A stretch of 64,000 nt of DNA from Candidatus Bathyarchaeia archaeon (GTDB lineage Archaea > Thermoproteota > Bathyarchaeia > Bathyarchaeales > Bathyarchaeaceae), in NCBI GenBank assembly GCA_035283685.1, contig DATETJ010000012.1:1-64000 (forward strand). The letters are read 5' to 3'. This document shows, piece after piece, positions 7,129 to 15,686 of this stretch. The notes under the pieces are model-generated. The model did no database searches, was not told the origin of the DNA, and saw only the letters and a list, made by a program, of their open reading frames with translations. The position numbers were made by a program, and so were the translations under genes. Position 1 is the first letter of the stretch. Each line of letters begins with the position of its first letter.

Positions 7129-8544
7129 TTGACTGAAGCCAAACCCAAAGTAAAAATTCCAAAAGAATCAGTGCCAATGCCGAAGCAGAAGCCAGAGGTT
7201 CGCAGGCATAATTTTGGCGAGGTCGCTTTGGGTTACAATGAGGAACAGGCGATTGCGGAAGCCAACCGTTGTGTACAGTGTCCCCAGCCCAAATGCGTGC
7301 AAGGCTGCCCCGTGGAGATTGAGATTCCAGCGTTCATCAAGCTGCTCAAAGAGAAGAGGTTTGATGAGGGCATAAAGAAAATCAAAGAGAAGAACAGCTT
7401 GCCCGCCATATGCGGACGCGTATGTCCCCAAGAGGACCAGTGTCAAAAAAACTGTGTGATTGGAAGAATAGGCGAACCCGTCAGCATTGGCAGACTGGAA
7501 AGGTTTCTAGCTGACTGGGAGAGAAAAAACGGTTTTCAAGCTCCCGAGAAAGCGTCGCCAACCGGCAAGAAAGTCGCAATCATTGGTGCCGGTCCAGCCG
7601 GACTGTCAGCCGCAGCTGATCTGGCGAGATTAGGGCACCAAGTTGTAGTCTTTGAGGCGCTTCATCTGCCCGGCGGCGTGCTTGTGTACGGAATTCCTGA
7701 GTTTCGCTTGCCCAAAAGCATTGTTCAAGCCGAAGCTGAATACGTGAAAAAGATCGGGGTTGAAATCCGTCCAAACTGCCTAGTCGGACGAACATATACA
7801 ATTCCTGAGCTTCTGAAGAGTGGATTTGACGCCGCTTTTATTGGAACAGGCGCTGGCTTGCCTCAATTCATGGGCGTGCCCGGCGAAAACCTGGGCGGAA
7901 TCTACTCGGCGAACGAATTTCTAATACGGGTTAACTTGATGAAATCCTACGTCTTTCCTGAGTACGACACACCAATTCGCATTGGGAAGCACGTAGTAGT
8001 TATCGGTGGCGGCAACGTAGCCATGGATTCGGCTCGTTCAGCTCTGCGCTTGGGCGCTGAAGAAGTTTGCATAGTTTACCGTCGAAGTCGAGAAGAATTG
8101 CCAGCTAGAGCCGAGGAAATCGCCAACGCTGAAGAAGAAGGCATGGTGTGCAAGTTCCTAGCAGCGCCAATTCGGTTCATCGGCGATGAGAAAGGCTGGG
8201 TCAAAGCCATGGAATGCATCTGCATGGAACTCGGTCAACCAGACGAATCGGGAAGGCGTAGACCCTGCGCCGTAAAAGGCTCTGAATTCGTTATGGACGT
8301 TGACTGCGTAATCGTGGCTATAGGACGCACGCCGAACCCGATCATCCAGCGCACAACCGAAGGTTTGGCGACAACCAAGTGGGGCACCATCGTTGTTAAA
8401 GATGAATCGGGCAAAACAAGCTTGGAAGGCGTCTACGCGGGCGGCGACATAGTGACCGGTGAGGCAACAGTCATCAGCGCTATGGGCGCGGGCAAGAAAG
8501 CAGCAAAAGCAATACACGAACACTTGGTGAAAAAAGGCAACTAA
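7129..8544 (+). CDS. NfnB/GltD-like FAD-dependent NADPH oxidoreductase beta subunit
   Basis: The product (471 residues) matches the glutamate-synthase small-subunit-like family. Two N-terminal iron–sulfur motifs, CVQCPQPKCVQGCP and CGRVCPQEDQCQKNC (the first 110 residues), precede an FAD fold with IIGAGPAGLSAAADLA and an NADPH fold with VVIGGGNVAMDSA. The C-terminal VYAGGDIVTGEATVISAMGAGK closes the FAD site. Beside the alpha subunit it should form NfnAB, coupling NADPH, NADH and ferredoxin. Stand-alone homologues can act as glutamate synthase, but the pairing favours Nfn/Sud. The start is TTG 7129 with GGTGA upstream. Confidence 0.88.
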   Translation: MTEAKPKVKIPKESVPMPKQKPEVRRHNFGEVALGYNEEQAIAEANRCVQCPQPKCVQGCPVEIEIPAFIKLLKEKRFDEGIKKIKEKNSLPAICGRVCPQEDQCQKNCVIGRIGEPVSIGRLERFLADWERKNGFQAPEKASPTGKKVAIIGAGPAGLSAAADLARLGHQVVVFEALHLPGGVLVYGIPEFRLPKSIVQAEAEYVKKIGVEIRPNCLVGRTYTIPELLKSGFDAAFIGTGAGLPQFMGVPGENLGGIYSANEFLIRVNLMKSYVFPEYDTPIRIGKHVVVIGGGNVAMDSARSALRLGAEEVCIVYRRSREELPARAEEIANAEEEGMVCKFLAAPIRFIGDEKGWVKAMECICMELGQPDESGRRRPCAVKGSEFVMDVDCVIVAIGRTPNPIIQRTTEGLATTKWGTIVVKDESGKTSLEGVYAGGDIVTGEATVISAMGAGKKAAKAIHEHLVKKGN

Positions 8545-8603
8545 CTGCATTGCTTTCTGTTCTAGAAGCCGTAGCCAGCGACAATGGTCTTAGCACCAAA
8601 ATG

Positions 8604-8612
8604 CCTTATATT
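8604..8612 (+). promoter_or_regulatory. TATA box for archease
   Basis: CCTTATATT is centred about 40 bases before the TTG start at 8649. Confidence 0.45.
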
Positions 8613-8648
8613 TTCAGCTCCATCCATCAATGCTAATAGTGGCGAACT

Positions 8649-9083
8649 TTGCAGAAACGGTTTGAGTTTCTCGAACACACAGCTGACCTCTACATAGCTG
8701 CGTTCGGCAACAGCCTAGAAGAGGCATTTGAAAACGCTGCAGCAGCCATGTTTGAAGGCATGACTGATTTAGATTCGATAAAGGCTCAAACTGAAGACAA
8801 TGTTGAGGTTGAAGGGCATGACGAAGAAGCCTTGCTTTACAACTGGTTAGAGGCGCTATTGGTGAAATTCGAAACCACGAACAACCTTTACTCCAAGTTC
8901 AAAATCACCCACATCGAAAGGACGCCCACTGGGCTAAGGTTGAGAGCTCATATCTGGGGTGAAACCTTTGATCCAAAACGACATTTGTCCAAAGTTGGAG
9001 TAAAAGCGGTCACGTACCATCGCATGGAAATCCCAAAAGACAAAAAACGCGGCGTAACAATCAGGTTTATTCTAGACATTTAG
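8649..9083 (+). CDS. Archease, activator of the RNA ligase RtcB
   Basis: The product (144 residues) carries the archease signature: FEFLEHTADLYIAAFGNSLEEAFENAA at the N-terminus and AVTYHRMEIPKDKK near the C-terminus. The acidic His/Asp site that binds metal is in HTADL and near the C-terminal ILDI. The family speeds guanylylation of RtcB in tRNA splicing and repair. RtcB itself is 1.7 kb downstream on the same strand, with two unrelated genes between. The start is TTG 8649. Confidence 0.93.
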   Translation: MQKRFEFLEHTADLYIAAFGNSLEEAFENAAAAMFEGMTDLDSIKAQTEDNVEVEGHDEEALLYNWLEALLVKFETTNNLYSKFKITHIERTPTGLRLRAHIWGETFDPKRHLSKVGVKAVTYHRMEIPKDKKRGVTIRFILDI

Positions 9084-9159
9084 GATTGCTGCCGACCATG
9101 AACAAGAAAGCCGCTGAGCTGAACGTCAAGCAAGAAATACCTCAAGTAAAAGTCAAAGA

Positions 9160-9630
9160 CTAGCGAATCAGCAGCGTAATTTCCTCAACTAACGTCTCGG
9201 GAACAATGTTTCTCCTGCCTCGTTTCCTGAACGACACAAAACCCAATGCTTTCAGCAACTTCAAATCTAGGTAAACGTTCTTCACATCTCGCCTAGTCTT
9301 GCGCGCCAAATCATTTATCGACTCAGGTCTCAAGCTAGCCAAACTGTAAAGCAACTCGAGACGTTTCGGCGATAAAAGCGCAGACTCTCGTGGTTTGAGC
9401 TCGCGCAATTCTTCGACAACGTAGTCTAGCTCGCCACCTTCCACATAAGCCCTGTAAGCGTGAACCAAACCAGCCCACTCAGAATACTCATCCATGAACC
9501 GCCTGTCCAGCTGCTTCTTCCAAAACAGCTCCTCAAACTCGTCAAAAGACACACCGCGATCCTTCTCAAAACCTCGAATGCGCACTTGCACCTCGTCCAA
9601 CGTTAACCTTCGAACCACACGGACCAGCAT
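9160..9630 (-). CDS. Winged-helix DNA-binding protein, HVO_A0114-like
   Basis: The product (156 residues) ends in a winged helix (about 85–150): SPKRLELLYSLASLRPESINDLARKTRRDVKNVYLDLKLLKALGFV, typical of HVO_A0114-type archaeal regulators. The first 80 residues are charged and helical, without a recognised fold. It is transcribed against its neighbours archease and the MBL hydrolase. The target is unknown. Confidence 0.75.
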   Translation of the reverse strand: MLVRVVRRLTLDEVQVRIRGFEKDRGVSFDEFEELFWKKQLDRRFMDEYSEWAGLVHAYRAYVEGGELDYVVEELRELKPRESALLSPKRLELLYSLASLRPESINDLARKTRRDVKNVYLDLKLLKALGFVSFRKRGRRNIVPETLVEEITLLIR

Positions 9631-9779
9631 GCCATATCCAACAAGTCACCTGTGCCGCCAGCATTAAAACTTCTTTGGTCCAAACACCATAAAAGACATC
9701 CACACAGCCAACCTCAACCAGTTAGGTTTACAGAATAAATAGCACTTCACGGCTATTGCATACTCCAACGTGAACGCCT

Positions 9780-10697
9780 ATGCACACAAAGCAACTCAAT
9801 GAACACCTACACATCATAGACCTGAAACCCACAGGCGTAGACAACTTCATCGCCTCCTACGTCCTCAAAGGACCAAAAGCCACAGCAATAATCGAAACAG
9901 GACCAACATGCTCCATCCCAAACCTACTCACAGGACTCAATGAAATCCGCGTTAAAAACGACGACATCGACTACATCATGGTCTCCCACATCCACATCGA
10001 CCACGCAGGCGGAGCAGGCACACTAATGCGGCACCTGCCCAACGCCAAACTAATCGTACACCCAAGAGGCGCACCCCACATAATCAACCCACAAAAACTC
10101 TGGGAACAATCCCAACTTGTATTAGGCGAAGTAGCCACAGCCTACGGAAAAATCGAACCAGCCCCAGAAAACAGGGTCATCACACCATCGGACGGGACAC
10201 TCTTCGACCTAGGCGGCTCAGTTCAGGTAAAAGTCTTAGAAACACTTGGCCACGCTTCACACCACCTAGGATATTATGACCCAGACAGCCAAGGCATCTT
10301 TCAAGGCGACGCAGCTGGCATCTATTTCCCACACCTCGACGTCACCATACCCACCGCACCCGCACCATTCCAGTTCGAAATGACATTAGCATCACTCGAA
10401 AAACTGACTCAACTACAACCCAAACGACTCTACTACACACACTACGGACCAGTCGACAACGCAGTTGAAAGAATAAAACGATACGAGGCACAATTGCATC
10501 TTTGGGCAAACGTAGTTTCGGAAGCTGTAAAACGCGGTGACACCAAAGAAAGCGTTCACGAACAAATTCTGAAAACAGACCCACAAATGAAAGCAGCAAT
10601 CGACTTCATCAACAAGCATCTCGTGCTACGCAAAGGCGTAGTCATGCAAAACATCCACGGCTACGTGGAATACTACAAGAAAAAATTATTGGTTTAA
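9780..10697 (+). CDS. MBL-fold metallo-hydrolase
   Basis: The product (305 residues) contains the metallo-beta-lactamase motif HIHIDHAGGAG (about 71–81), with further metal ligands in TLGHASHHLGYY, IFQGDAAGIYF and YYTHYGPVD. This subfamily includes glyoxalase-II-like and other thioester or phosphodiester hydrolases, and no specific substrate is evident. The coding strand is strongly biased to C and A at third positions, unlike the preceding Nfn genes, a bias also seen in the DNA ligase and macro-domain genes. Confidence 0.87.
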   Translation: MHTKQLNEHLHIIDLKPTGVDNFIASYVLKGPKATAIIETGPTCSIPNLLTGLNEIRVKNDDIDYIMVSHIHIDHAGGAGTLMRHLPNAKLIVHPRGAPHIINPQKLWEQSQLVLGEVATAYGKIEPAPENRVITPSDGTLFDLGGSVQVKVLETLGHASHHLGYYDPDSQGIFQGDAAGIYFPHLDVTIPTAPAPFQFEMTLASLEKLTQLQPKRLYYTHYGPVDNAVERIKRYEAQLHLWANVVSEAVKRGDTKESVHEQILKTDPQMKAAIDFINKHLVLRKGVVMQNIHGYVEYYKKKLLV

Positions 10698-10707
10698 ACA
10701 CCAAAAT

Positions 10708-10717
10708 CACTTATATT
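10708..10717 (+). promoter_or_regulatory. TATA box for rtcB
   Basis: CACTTATATT lies 42–51 bases before the ATG at 10759. A Shine-Dalgarno-like GGTGAT stands six to seven bases before the ATG. Confidence 0.5.
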
Positions 10718-10758
10718 CCCGCCCGCCCATCCTTTCAGATACCTGATGGTGATTTTCC

Positions 10759-12246
10759 ATGGGAGAACAAGCAGGCGAACACCGCGGACCACCTCCTAAG
10801 GTTCCGCTAGAGAGAATCGACAACTACACTTGGCGCATTCCACAGAAATACAAGTCAGGCATGAGAGTTCCAGGCTTAGTTTTCGCAGATGACGACCTGT
10901 TGGACAAAATGAGAACTGACCACACTCTAGACCAATGCGCCAACGTCGCCCACCTGCCAGGAATTTACAAGTATTCGATAACCTTGCCAGACGGACACGA
11001 AGGATACGGCTTTCCAATCGGCGGAGTGGCAGCCACAGACTACACTGAAGGAGTAGTAAGCCCAGGCGGCGTAGGCTACGACATCAACTGCGGCGTACGC
11101 CTACTAACCACAAACCTGACAGAAAAAGACATTCGCCCAAAACTTGTGGATTTGACAACCACGATTTTCAACAATGTGCCCAGTGGTTTGGGGAGCCGGC
11201 GCAAGGACTTCCACATTACCTTAAACGAACTGGACCGCATAGCAGCCGAAGGTGTCCCCTACATAGTGGAACGCGGCTTGGGCTGGCCTGAAGATGTAGA
11301 ACATTGCGAAGAGAACGGACACATGGAAAACGCTAATCCAGACAAAGTGTCCACAAATGCCAAAAGCCGCGGGCTACCGCAACTTGGCACACTGGGTTCA
11401 GGCAATCACTTTCTCGAAATTCAAAAAGTAGACAAGATCGTTGACCCCAAGATTGCCAAAGTCCTTGGCATAAACGATGTTGGCCAGGTCACGGTTATGA
11501 TTCATTGCGGCTCACGAGGATTCGGACACCAAATCTGCTCCGATTATCTGCGCGTCATGGAAAGGGCGACCCAAAAATACAAGATATCTTTACCAGACCG
11601 AGAACTAGCCTGCGCTCCGGGGACTAGTCAAGAAGCTCAAGACTATTATCAAGCCATGTCATGCGCGGTTAACTATGCCTTTGCCAATCGCCAAGCCATA
11701 ACTCACTGGGTACGTCAAAGCTTTGAACAAGTGTTCAAGCAGCCCGCCGAAACCTTTGGCTTGAAACTGGTCTATGATGTAGCTCATAACATTGCCAAAA
11801 TCGAAGAGCACAAGATAAACGGTGGCACCAAGAAAGTCTGGATTCATCGAAAAGGCGCTACCAGAGCATTCGGACCTGATCGTCCCGAGGTTCCAGCAGA
11901 CTACAGATCTTATGGGCAGCCTGTGCTGATCCCGGGAAGCATGGGCACAAGCAGCTGGGTGCTAGTAGGCACACACAAGGGCATGGACGTTTCATTTGGC
12001 TCAACGGCACATGGCGCTGGTCGCATGATGAGCCGAACGGCAGCAAAACGAAAGTATTGGGGCGGAGAAATCAAGAAGGAACTAGAGAGCAGAGGCATCG
12101 TTGTGCGAGCGGCAAGCGCTCTCGTGCTAGCCGAAGAAGCTGATCCTGCATACAAAAACGTTGACAAAGTTGCTGAAGTCAGCGACAAAGTAGGTATAGC
12201 AACCCGCGTTGTCCGATTGCTGCCAATCGCAGTGGCAAAAGGCTAA
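10759..12246 (+). CDS. rtcB: RNA-splicing ligase RtcB
   Basis: The product (495 residues, normal length) has the RtcB landmarks: GYDINCGVRLL (Mn-binding Asp/Cys), HCGSRGFGHQ, HNIAKIEEH, GSMGTSSWVLVGT and AHGAGRMMSR, whose His is the one guanylylated in Pyrococcus RtcB. It seals 2',3'-cyclic phosphate and 5'-OH RNA ends with GTP, chiefly tRNA exons after intron removal. No intein is present, although many archaeal RtcB genes carry one. It works with archease (8649–9083). Confidence 0.96.
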   Translation: MGEQAGEHRGPPPKVPLERIDNYTWRIPQKYKSGMRVPGLVFADDDLLDKMRTDHTLDQCANVAHLPGIYKYSITLPDGHEGYGFPIGGVAATDYTEGVVSPGGVGYDINCGVRLLTTNLTEKDIRPKLVDLTTTIFNNVPSGLGSRRKDFHITLNELDRIAAEGVPYIVERGLGWPEDVEHCEENGHMENANPDKVSTNAKSRGLPQLGTLGSGNHFLEIQKVDKIVDPKIAKVLGINDVGQVTVMIHCGSRGFGHQICSDYLRVMERATQKYKISLPDRELACAPGTSQEAQDYYQAMSCAVNYAFANRQAITHWVRQSFEQVFKQPAETFGLKLVYDVAHNIAKIEEHKINGGTKKVWIHRKGATRAFGPDRPEVPADYRSYGQPVLIPGSMGTSSWVLVGTHKGMDVSFGSTAHGAGRMMSRTAAKRKYWGGEIKKELESRGIVVRAASALVLAEEADPAYKNVDKVAEVSDKVGIATRVVRLLPIAVAKG

Positions 12247-12265
12247 ATTGACAGCGTCGATTTCC

Positions 12266-12271
12266 TTTTTT
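12266..12271 (+). terminator. Oligo-T terminator after rtcB
   Basis: A run of six T with further T-rich sequence follows the rtcB stop by about 20 bases, as in archaeal intrinsic termination. Confidence 0.4.
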
Positions 12272-12334
12272 CTTCTTTATTGGAACTGTTTTATATTCAC
12301 AGATCTGACAACATTATCCTAGGGCGTTTTGTCA

Positions 12335-12784
12335 ATGAAATCGGCAGTTGATAAGAAAGCGAAGTCTTTGCCAACTGTGGTCAAGGTGAAGTGGATAGAC
12401 GGCATGCGTTTTGTGGCGAACGACGATAAGGGGCATTCAGTGGTCATGGATGTCTCCAAGGAGTATGGAGGTGAAGGATCAGCGTTCGGTCCGATGCAAT
12501 TATTGTTGGTTGCACTAGGCGGCTGCACAGGAACCGACGTGGTGAATATATTACGAAAGCAGAGGCAGAAGCTGGCTTCACTTGAGATCATAGTTTCTGG
12601 AGAACGCGTCGGTGAACACCCCAGAGTCTACGGAAAGGTTCACGTAGAGTATCGACTAGAGGGTCAGAATCTGAAAGAGAAAGCTGTGCAACGTGCAATA
12701 CAACTATCTGAAGACACATACTGCTCTGTGGGCGCAACAATAAGGAAAACCGCGAAGCTGTCGCACAACTACATCATACAATAA
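12335..12784 (+). CDS. OsmC-family peroxide-reducing protein
   Basis: The product (149 residues from ATG 12335) has both redox cysteines of the OsmC/Ohr fold: LLLVALGGCTGTDVVNIL on the central helix and SEDTYCSVGATI near the C-terminus. The family reduces organic hydroperoxides in the cytoplasm. It is preceded by its own T-rich terminator and stands alone. A TTG two codons upstream is possible but less likely. Confidence 0.88.
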   Translation: MKSAVDKKAKSLPTVVKVKWIDGMRFVANDDKGHSVVMDVSKEYGGEGSAFGPMQLLLVALGGCTGTDVVNILRKQRQKLASLEIIVSGERVGEHPRVYGKVHVEYRLEGQNLKEKAVQRAIQLSEDTYCSVGATIRKTAKLSHNYIIQ

Positions 12785-12877
12785 ACATAAATCCTCTTGC
12801 GACAGAAAATCCAAAGTAACTTCAGGGAGTGAACGAAAACGTCAACAACCTTTACGAGAATTGGAACCGACCGACCC

Positions 12878-13351
12878 TTGCAGGACCATTGGTTGCGAAG
12901 ACTGATAGCAGTCATAATTGACGGTGTCATAATGTGGATAGTGACTAGGATAATCGCATTATTCATTGTGCTGCCCGCCTTGCTTCAGGGCGTTCCATTC
13001 TTCTTCACTGCATTTGATTTCCTTCAAGGATTGCTCTTCTTCCTGTATGCAGCGCTTCTTGAATCCATGTGGGGAGCGACTCTGGGAAAACAAATCATGA
13101 ACTTAAGAGTGACAACGACTGATGGCAAACTGCCAACTCTTGACAGAACCTTGATTCGAAACGTAAGTAAGATCAACGGGCTATTGTTGCTCATTGACAC
13201 CCTAGTAGGTATGGCGACAGTCGGCGATCCACATCAAAAAATCAGCGACAGATTCGCAGGAACAACCATTACCTCAACGATCCAGCGAAACATGCTTCTG
13301 CCCGGACCGCCAAGTCCACCTACACCGCCTTCAACTCCATCCGCAACTTAG
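12878..13351 (+). CDS. RDD-family membrane protein
   Basis: The product (157 residues) follows the RDD pattern: WLRRLIAVIIDGVIMW at the start of the first helix, a second helix pair (about 40–62), then GATLGKQIMNLRVTTTDG and a third segment before HQKISDRFAGTTI. The C-terminus is proline- and threonine-rich (PPSPPTPPSTP). Function in transport or envelope is not established for the family. The only start in frame is TTG 12878, without a clear ribosome-binding site. Confidence 0.75.
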   Translation: MQDHWLRRLIAVIIDGVIMWIVTRIIALFIVLPALLQGVPFFFTAFDFLQGLLFFLYAALLESMWGATLGKQIMNLRVTTTDGKLPTLDRTLIRNVSKINGLLLLIDTLVGMATVGDPHQKISDRFAGTTITSTIQRNMLLPGPPSPPTPPSTPSAT

Positions 13352-13411
13352 CCCTGTAGGAGCGAAAGACACATCACAGAAAAACCCAGAGGCGAAGTTG
13401 ACAAGGCAATC

Positions 13412-13747
13412 GTGGGTTTTCAATACGTAGAGCGAGTCAAGTCTGAACTTATAATTGCCGCCAAAATGCTTGATCAGCTAAATGAGCTAGGTGGCGATGA
13501 GTTGAAGGGCGCCCTCAAACTCTATGTCTTCTTTCTTGCAGCATTGGAAGGCGAAATAAACATCGCATATAACGTAGTGGGCAGGAAAGAATTCGAAACG
13601 GCTGCTGCAAAGGTCAGAGACGCCACAGACAAGGCACAACTCAGCCAGTATGATGAAGCCATGAAGCTGTTATCCGAAGCCATATCGCAAGTAGCGTCAA
13701 GCGGTCAATGGGCGATGCAGACACTAAAGAACACAAATCTCCTCTGA
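13412..13747 (+). CDS. Helical protein, unknown
   Basis: The product (111 residues from GTG 13412) is almost wholly alpha-helical by composition, with amphipathic stretches such as VKSELIIAAKMLDQLNELGGDELKGALKL. It lies 60 bases after the RDD gene on the same strand and may be co-transcribed. No family is recognised. Confidence 0.6.
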   Translation: MGFQYVERVKSELIIAAKMLDQLNELGGDELKGALKLYVFFLAALEGEINIAYNVVGRKEFETAAAKVRDATDKAQLSQYDEAMKLLSEAISQVASSGQWAMQTLKNTNLL

Positions 13748-13753
13748 TCTCCA

Positions 13754-13760
13754 TTTTTTT
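13754..13760 (+). terminator. Oligo-T terminator
   Basis: Seven T residues follow the stop of the helical protein at 13747. Confidence 0.45.
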
Positions 13761-13860
13761 GGAACAAAAAAGGCATTTCCGTCCTGAGCCAGCAATGCCC
13801 AAAAGGCTTATTTTTCCGCTTGTTAATTAGCGGTTTAGTTGGCAGGTACAGAGCCATATT

Positions 13861-15057
13861 ATGTACGAGATGCTCGAAGTCTTAGGACCTGAGCACGAAT
13901 TCTCTGTGATCGATGAAAAATTGACGCCGCTCCCAATTGTGGATAAGGTTATCCATGACGTTCACGGACGCATCGTCAATTGTGCCTCTTTAGGCGCTTG
14001 TTCCTTTGGAAAGGAGCTGCAAGCACATGTGGCTGAATTCAAGGCAAACAAGCCTTTCGGCTCACCGAAAGTGTTTGAGGAAACCATGCAGTCGACGGTA
14101 GAAACTATTTTGAGTCTTCTGGAAGAAAAGTACAAGGCGCGCTTGCTCGGTTTGGGCATGCACCCCTTCTTGAGGCTCAGCGATGCCAGAATGTGGTCTC
14201 ACAGAGACCGGGGAATCTATGCAGCTCTAAGTAGAATATTCAACCTTAACCAACATGGATGGCTTAATATCCAGAGTTTTCAACTCAACTTGCCCTACAA
14301 CGACAAGAGCGAAGCTGTTCGGCTTTACAACGCGGTAGCAGGTATTCTGCCCTATCTGCCCGCGGTGGCTGCATCGTCTCCAGTTTTTGAATCCAACATA
14401 GGCAGTTACTTGGACAACCGCTTACATTTCTACATGCAGAATCAGTTAGAAGTGCCGTCTATCACTGGAAACCTGATTCCAGAATATGTGAACTCCTTCA
14501 ATGAATACGAGAGGACGACTGTGCAGCAGTACTCGAAGGACTTGGACAGACTAAACGCTCCACGCTGCTTGCTCAACAAAGAATGGTTGAACTCCAGAGG
14601 AGCCGTGATACGACATGACAGAAAAGCTATCGAAATACGGATCTTAGATGAGCAGGAGAGTGTCAAGTCTGACGTTGCCTTGAGCTGCTTTATCCGCGCT
14701 ACCCTGCGTGGAATTCTAGACGATTTAGAGCATCCGCATGTCAATCATGATGTTCTAGTGTCGGATTTTCATCAGGTAATGAGAGACGGCTTAAACGCTC
14801 ACGTTCAGCACCCTAAAGGCCGAACAGCCAAGCAGGTTTGCCACTACCTGCTTAAGATAGCGTCAAAAAATGCAACACGTGAAGAGAAAGAATACTTGCC
14901 TCTAGTTAGTAACCGAGTAGAACATGGAAGCCTTTCCAACCTAATCTTGAAAAGAATTGCTGCCAAGTACCAGAGAACAGATTTGCAGCAGGCAATCTTC
15001 GCCGTCTACTCGGAGTTAGCCGATTGCCTTGAAAAGAACCAAGCGTATGTGAACTGA
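13861..15057 (+). CDS. Glutamate–cysteine-ligase-like carboxylate-amine ligase (GCS2/YbdK family)
   Basis: The product (398 residues) has the GCS2 landmarks: LGPEHEFSVID at the N-terminus (metal-binding glutamates), LLGLGMHPFL, the FQLNLPY strand, and HDRKAIEIRILDEQE near 260. The family joins glutamate to an amine in an ATP-dependent reaction, making gamma-glutamylcysteine or related compounds. Which amine is used here is not visible. The stop is separated by one base from the GTG of the downstream YkgJ gene, so the two form an operon. Confidence 0.82.
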   Translation: MYEMLEVLGPEHEFSVIDEKLTPLPIVDKVIHDVHGRIVNCASLGACSFGKELQAHVAEFKANKPFGSPKVFEETMQSTVETILSLLEEKYKARLLGLGMHPFLRLSDARMWSHRDRGIYAALSRIFNLNQHGWLNIQSFQLNLPYNDKSEAVRLYNAVAGILPYLPAVAASSPVFESNIGSYLDNRLHFYMQNQLEVPSITGNLIPEYVNSFNEYERTTVQQYSKDLDRLNAPRCLLNKEWLNSRGAVIRHDRKAIEIRILDEQESVKSDVALSCFIRATLRGILDDLEHPHVNHDVLVSDFHQVMRDGLNAHVQHPKGRTAKQVCHYLLKIASKNATREEKEYLPLVSNRVEHGSLSNLILKRIAAKYQRTDLQQAIFAVYSELADCLEKNQAYVN

Positions 15058-15058
15058 T

Positions 15059-15613
15059 GTGTCGGTCAGGACCCATAACAAACCTCGAGAAGCCGATTTC
15101 TTCAGTGTCTGCAACGCATGCCAACACTCGGGATGTTGCACCGGGACCAGACCCCCGCTCACGAAGAAGCGTATGCAAATAATTGAGAACTTTTTGAAGG
15201 AGAATCGCGTCTACATTGATAACCCTTTTCAGAAGAAACAATATGCATTTCCTGATGAAACATCTGAAGGCCGATGCATATTCTTCGACCCCTTTACAAG
15301 GAAATGTCGAATACATCTTGTGAAGCCAGAAACGTGCGTGGCAGGACCGTTCACATTTGACATCAACAGAGAGACTCGAAAGATTGAATGGTTCCTGAAA
15401 AAGGATTCAATTTGCCCCTTAGCCGAACTGCTGTACAAGGATCTGGAAGCTCACAAAAAACATGTGAAGTCTGCTAAACGTGAGCTTCGTCGACTTGTGC
15501 GGGACCTAGAAGCTGAGGAGCTCCGCGCAGTTCTGACGGTGGATGAACCTGAGACGTCCAAAGTAGGCGAAGAGAACGTCGCCCCAAGCGTGTTAGCCAA
15601 ATTGAAAAAGTGA
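15059..15613 (+). CDS. YkgJ-family cysteine-cluster protein
   Basis: The product (184 residues) has the cysteine series C18NAC21…C26C27, then GRCIFF…RKCRIH…PETC…ICP, typical of YkgJ (CxxxCxxCC) proteins thought to bind zinc or an Fe–S cluster. It is tightly coupled to the GCS2-like ligase gene (GTG 15059, one base after its stop). The C-terminal 45 residues form a charged helix. Confidence 0.85.
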   Translation: MSVRTHNKPREADFFSVCNACQHSGCCTGTRPPLTKKRMQIIENFLKENRVYIDNPFQKKQYAFPDETSEGRCIFFDPFTRKCRIHLVKPETCVAGPFTFDINRETRKIEWFLKKDSICPLAELLYKDLEAHKKHVKSAKRELRRLVRDLEAEELRAVLTVDEPETSKVGEENVAPSVLAKLKK

Positions 15614-15686
15614 ATCGAAAATCGATTTGCTTTTAAGTCGACTTTGTGTTTCTTTTCGAATTCTCACAGCGGGGCTGCTTGGCTGA

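Noticed and set aside
9098-9163. 21-codon frame after archease (MNKKAAELNVKQEIPQVKVKD)
   Set aside because: Too short, and with no Shine-Dalgarno. It may be a leader or a chance frame.
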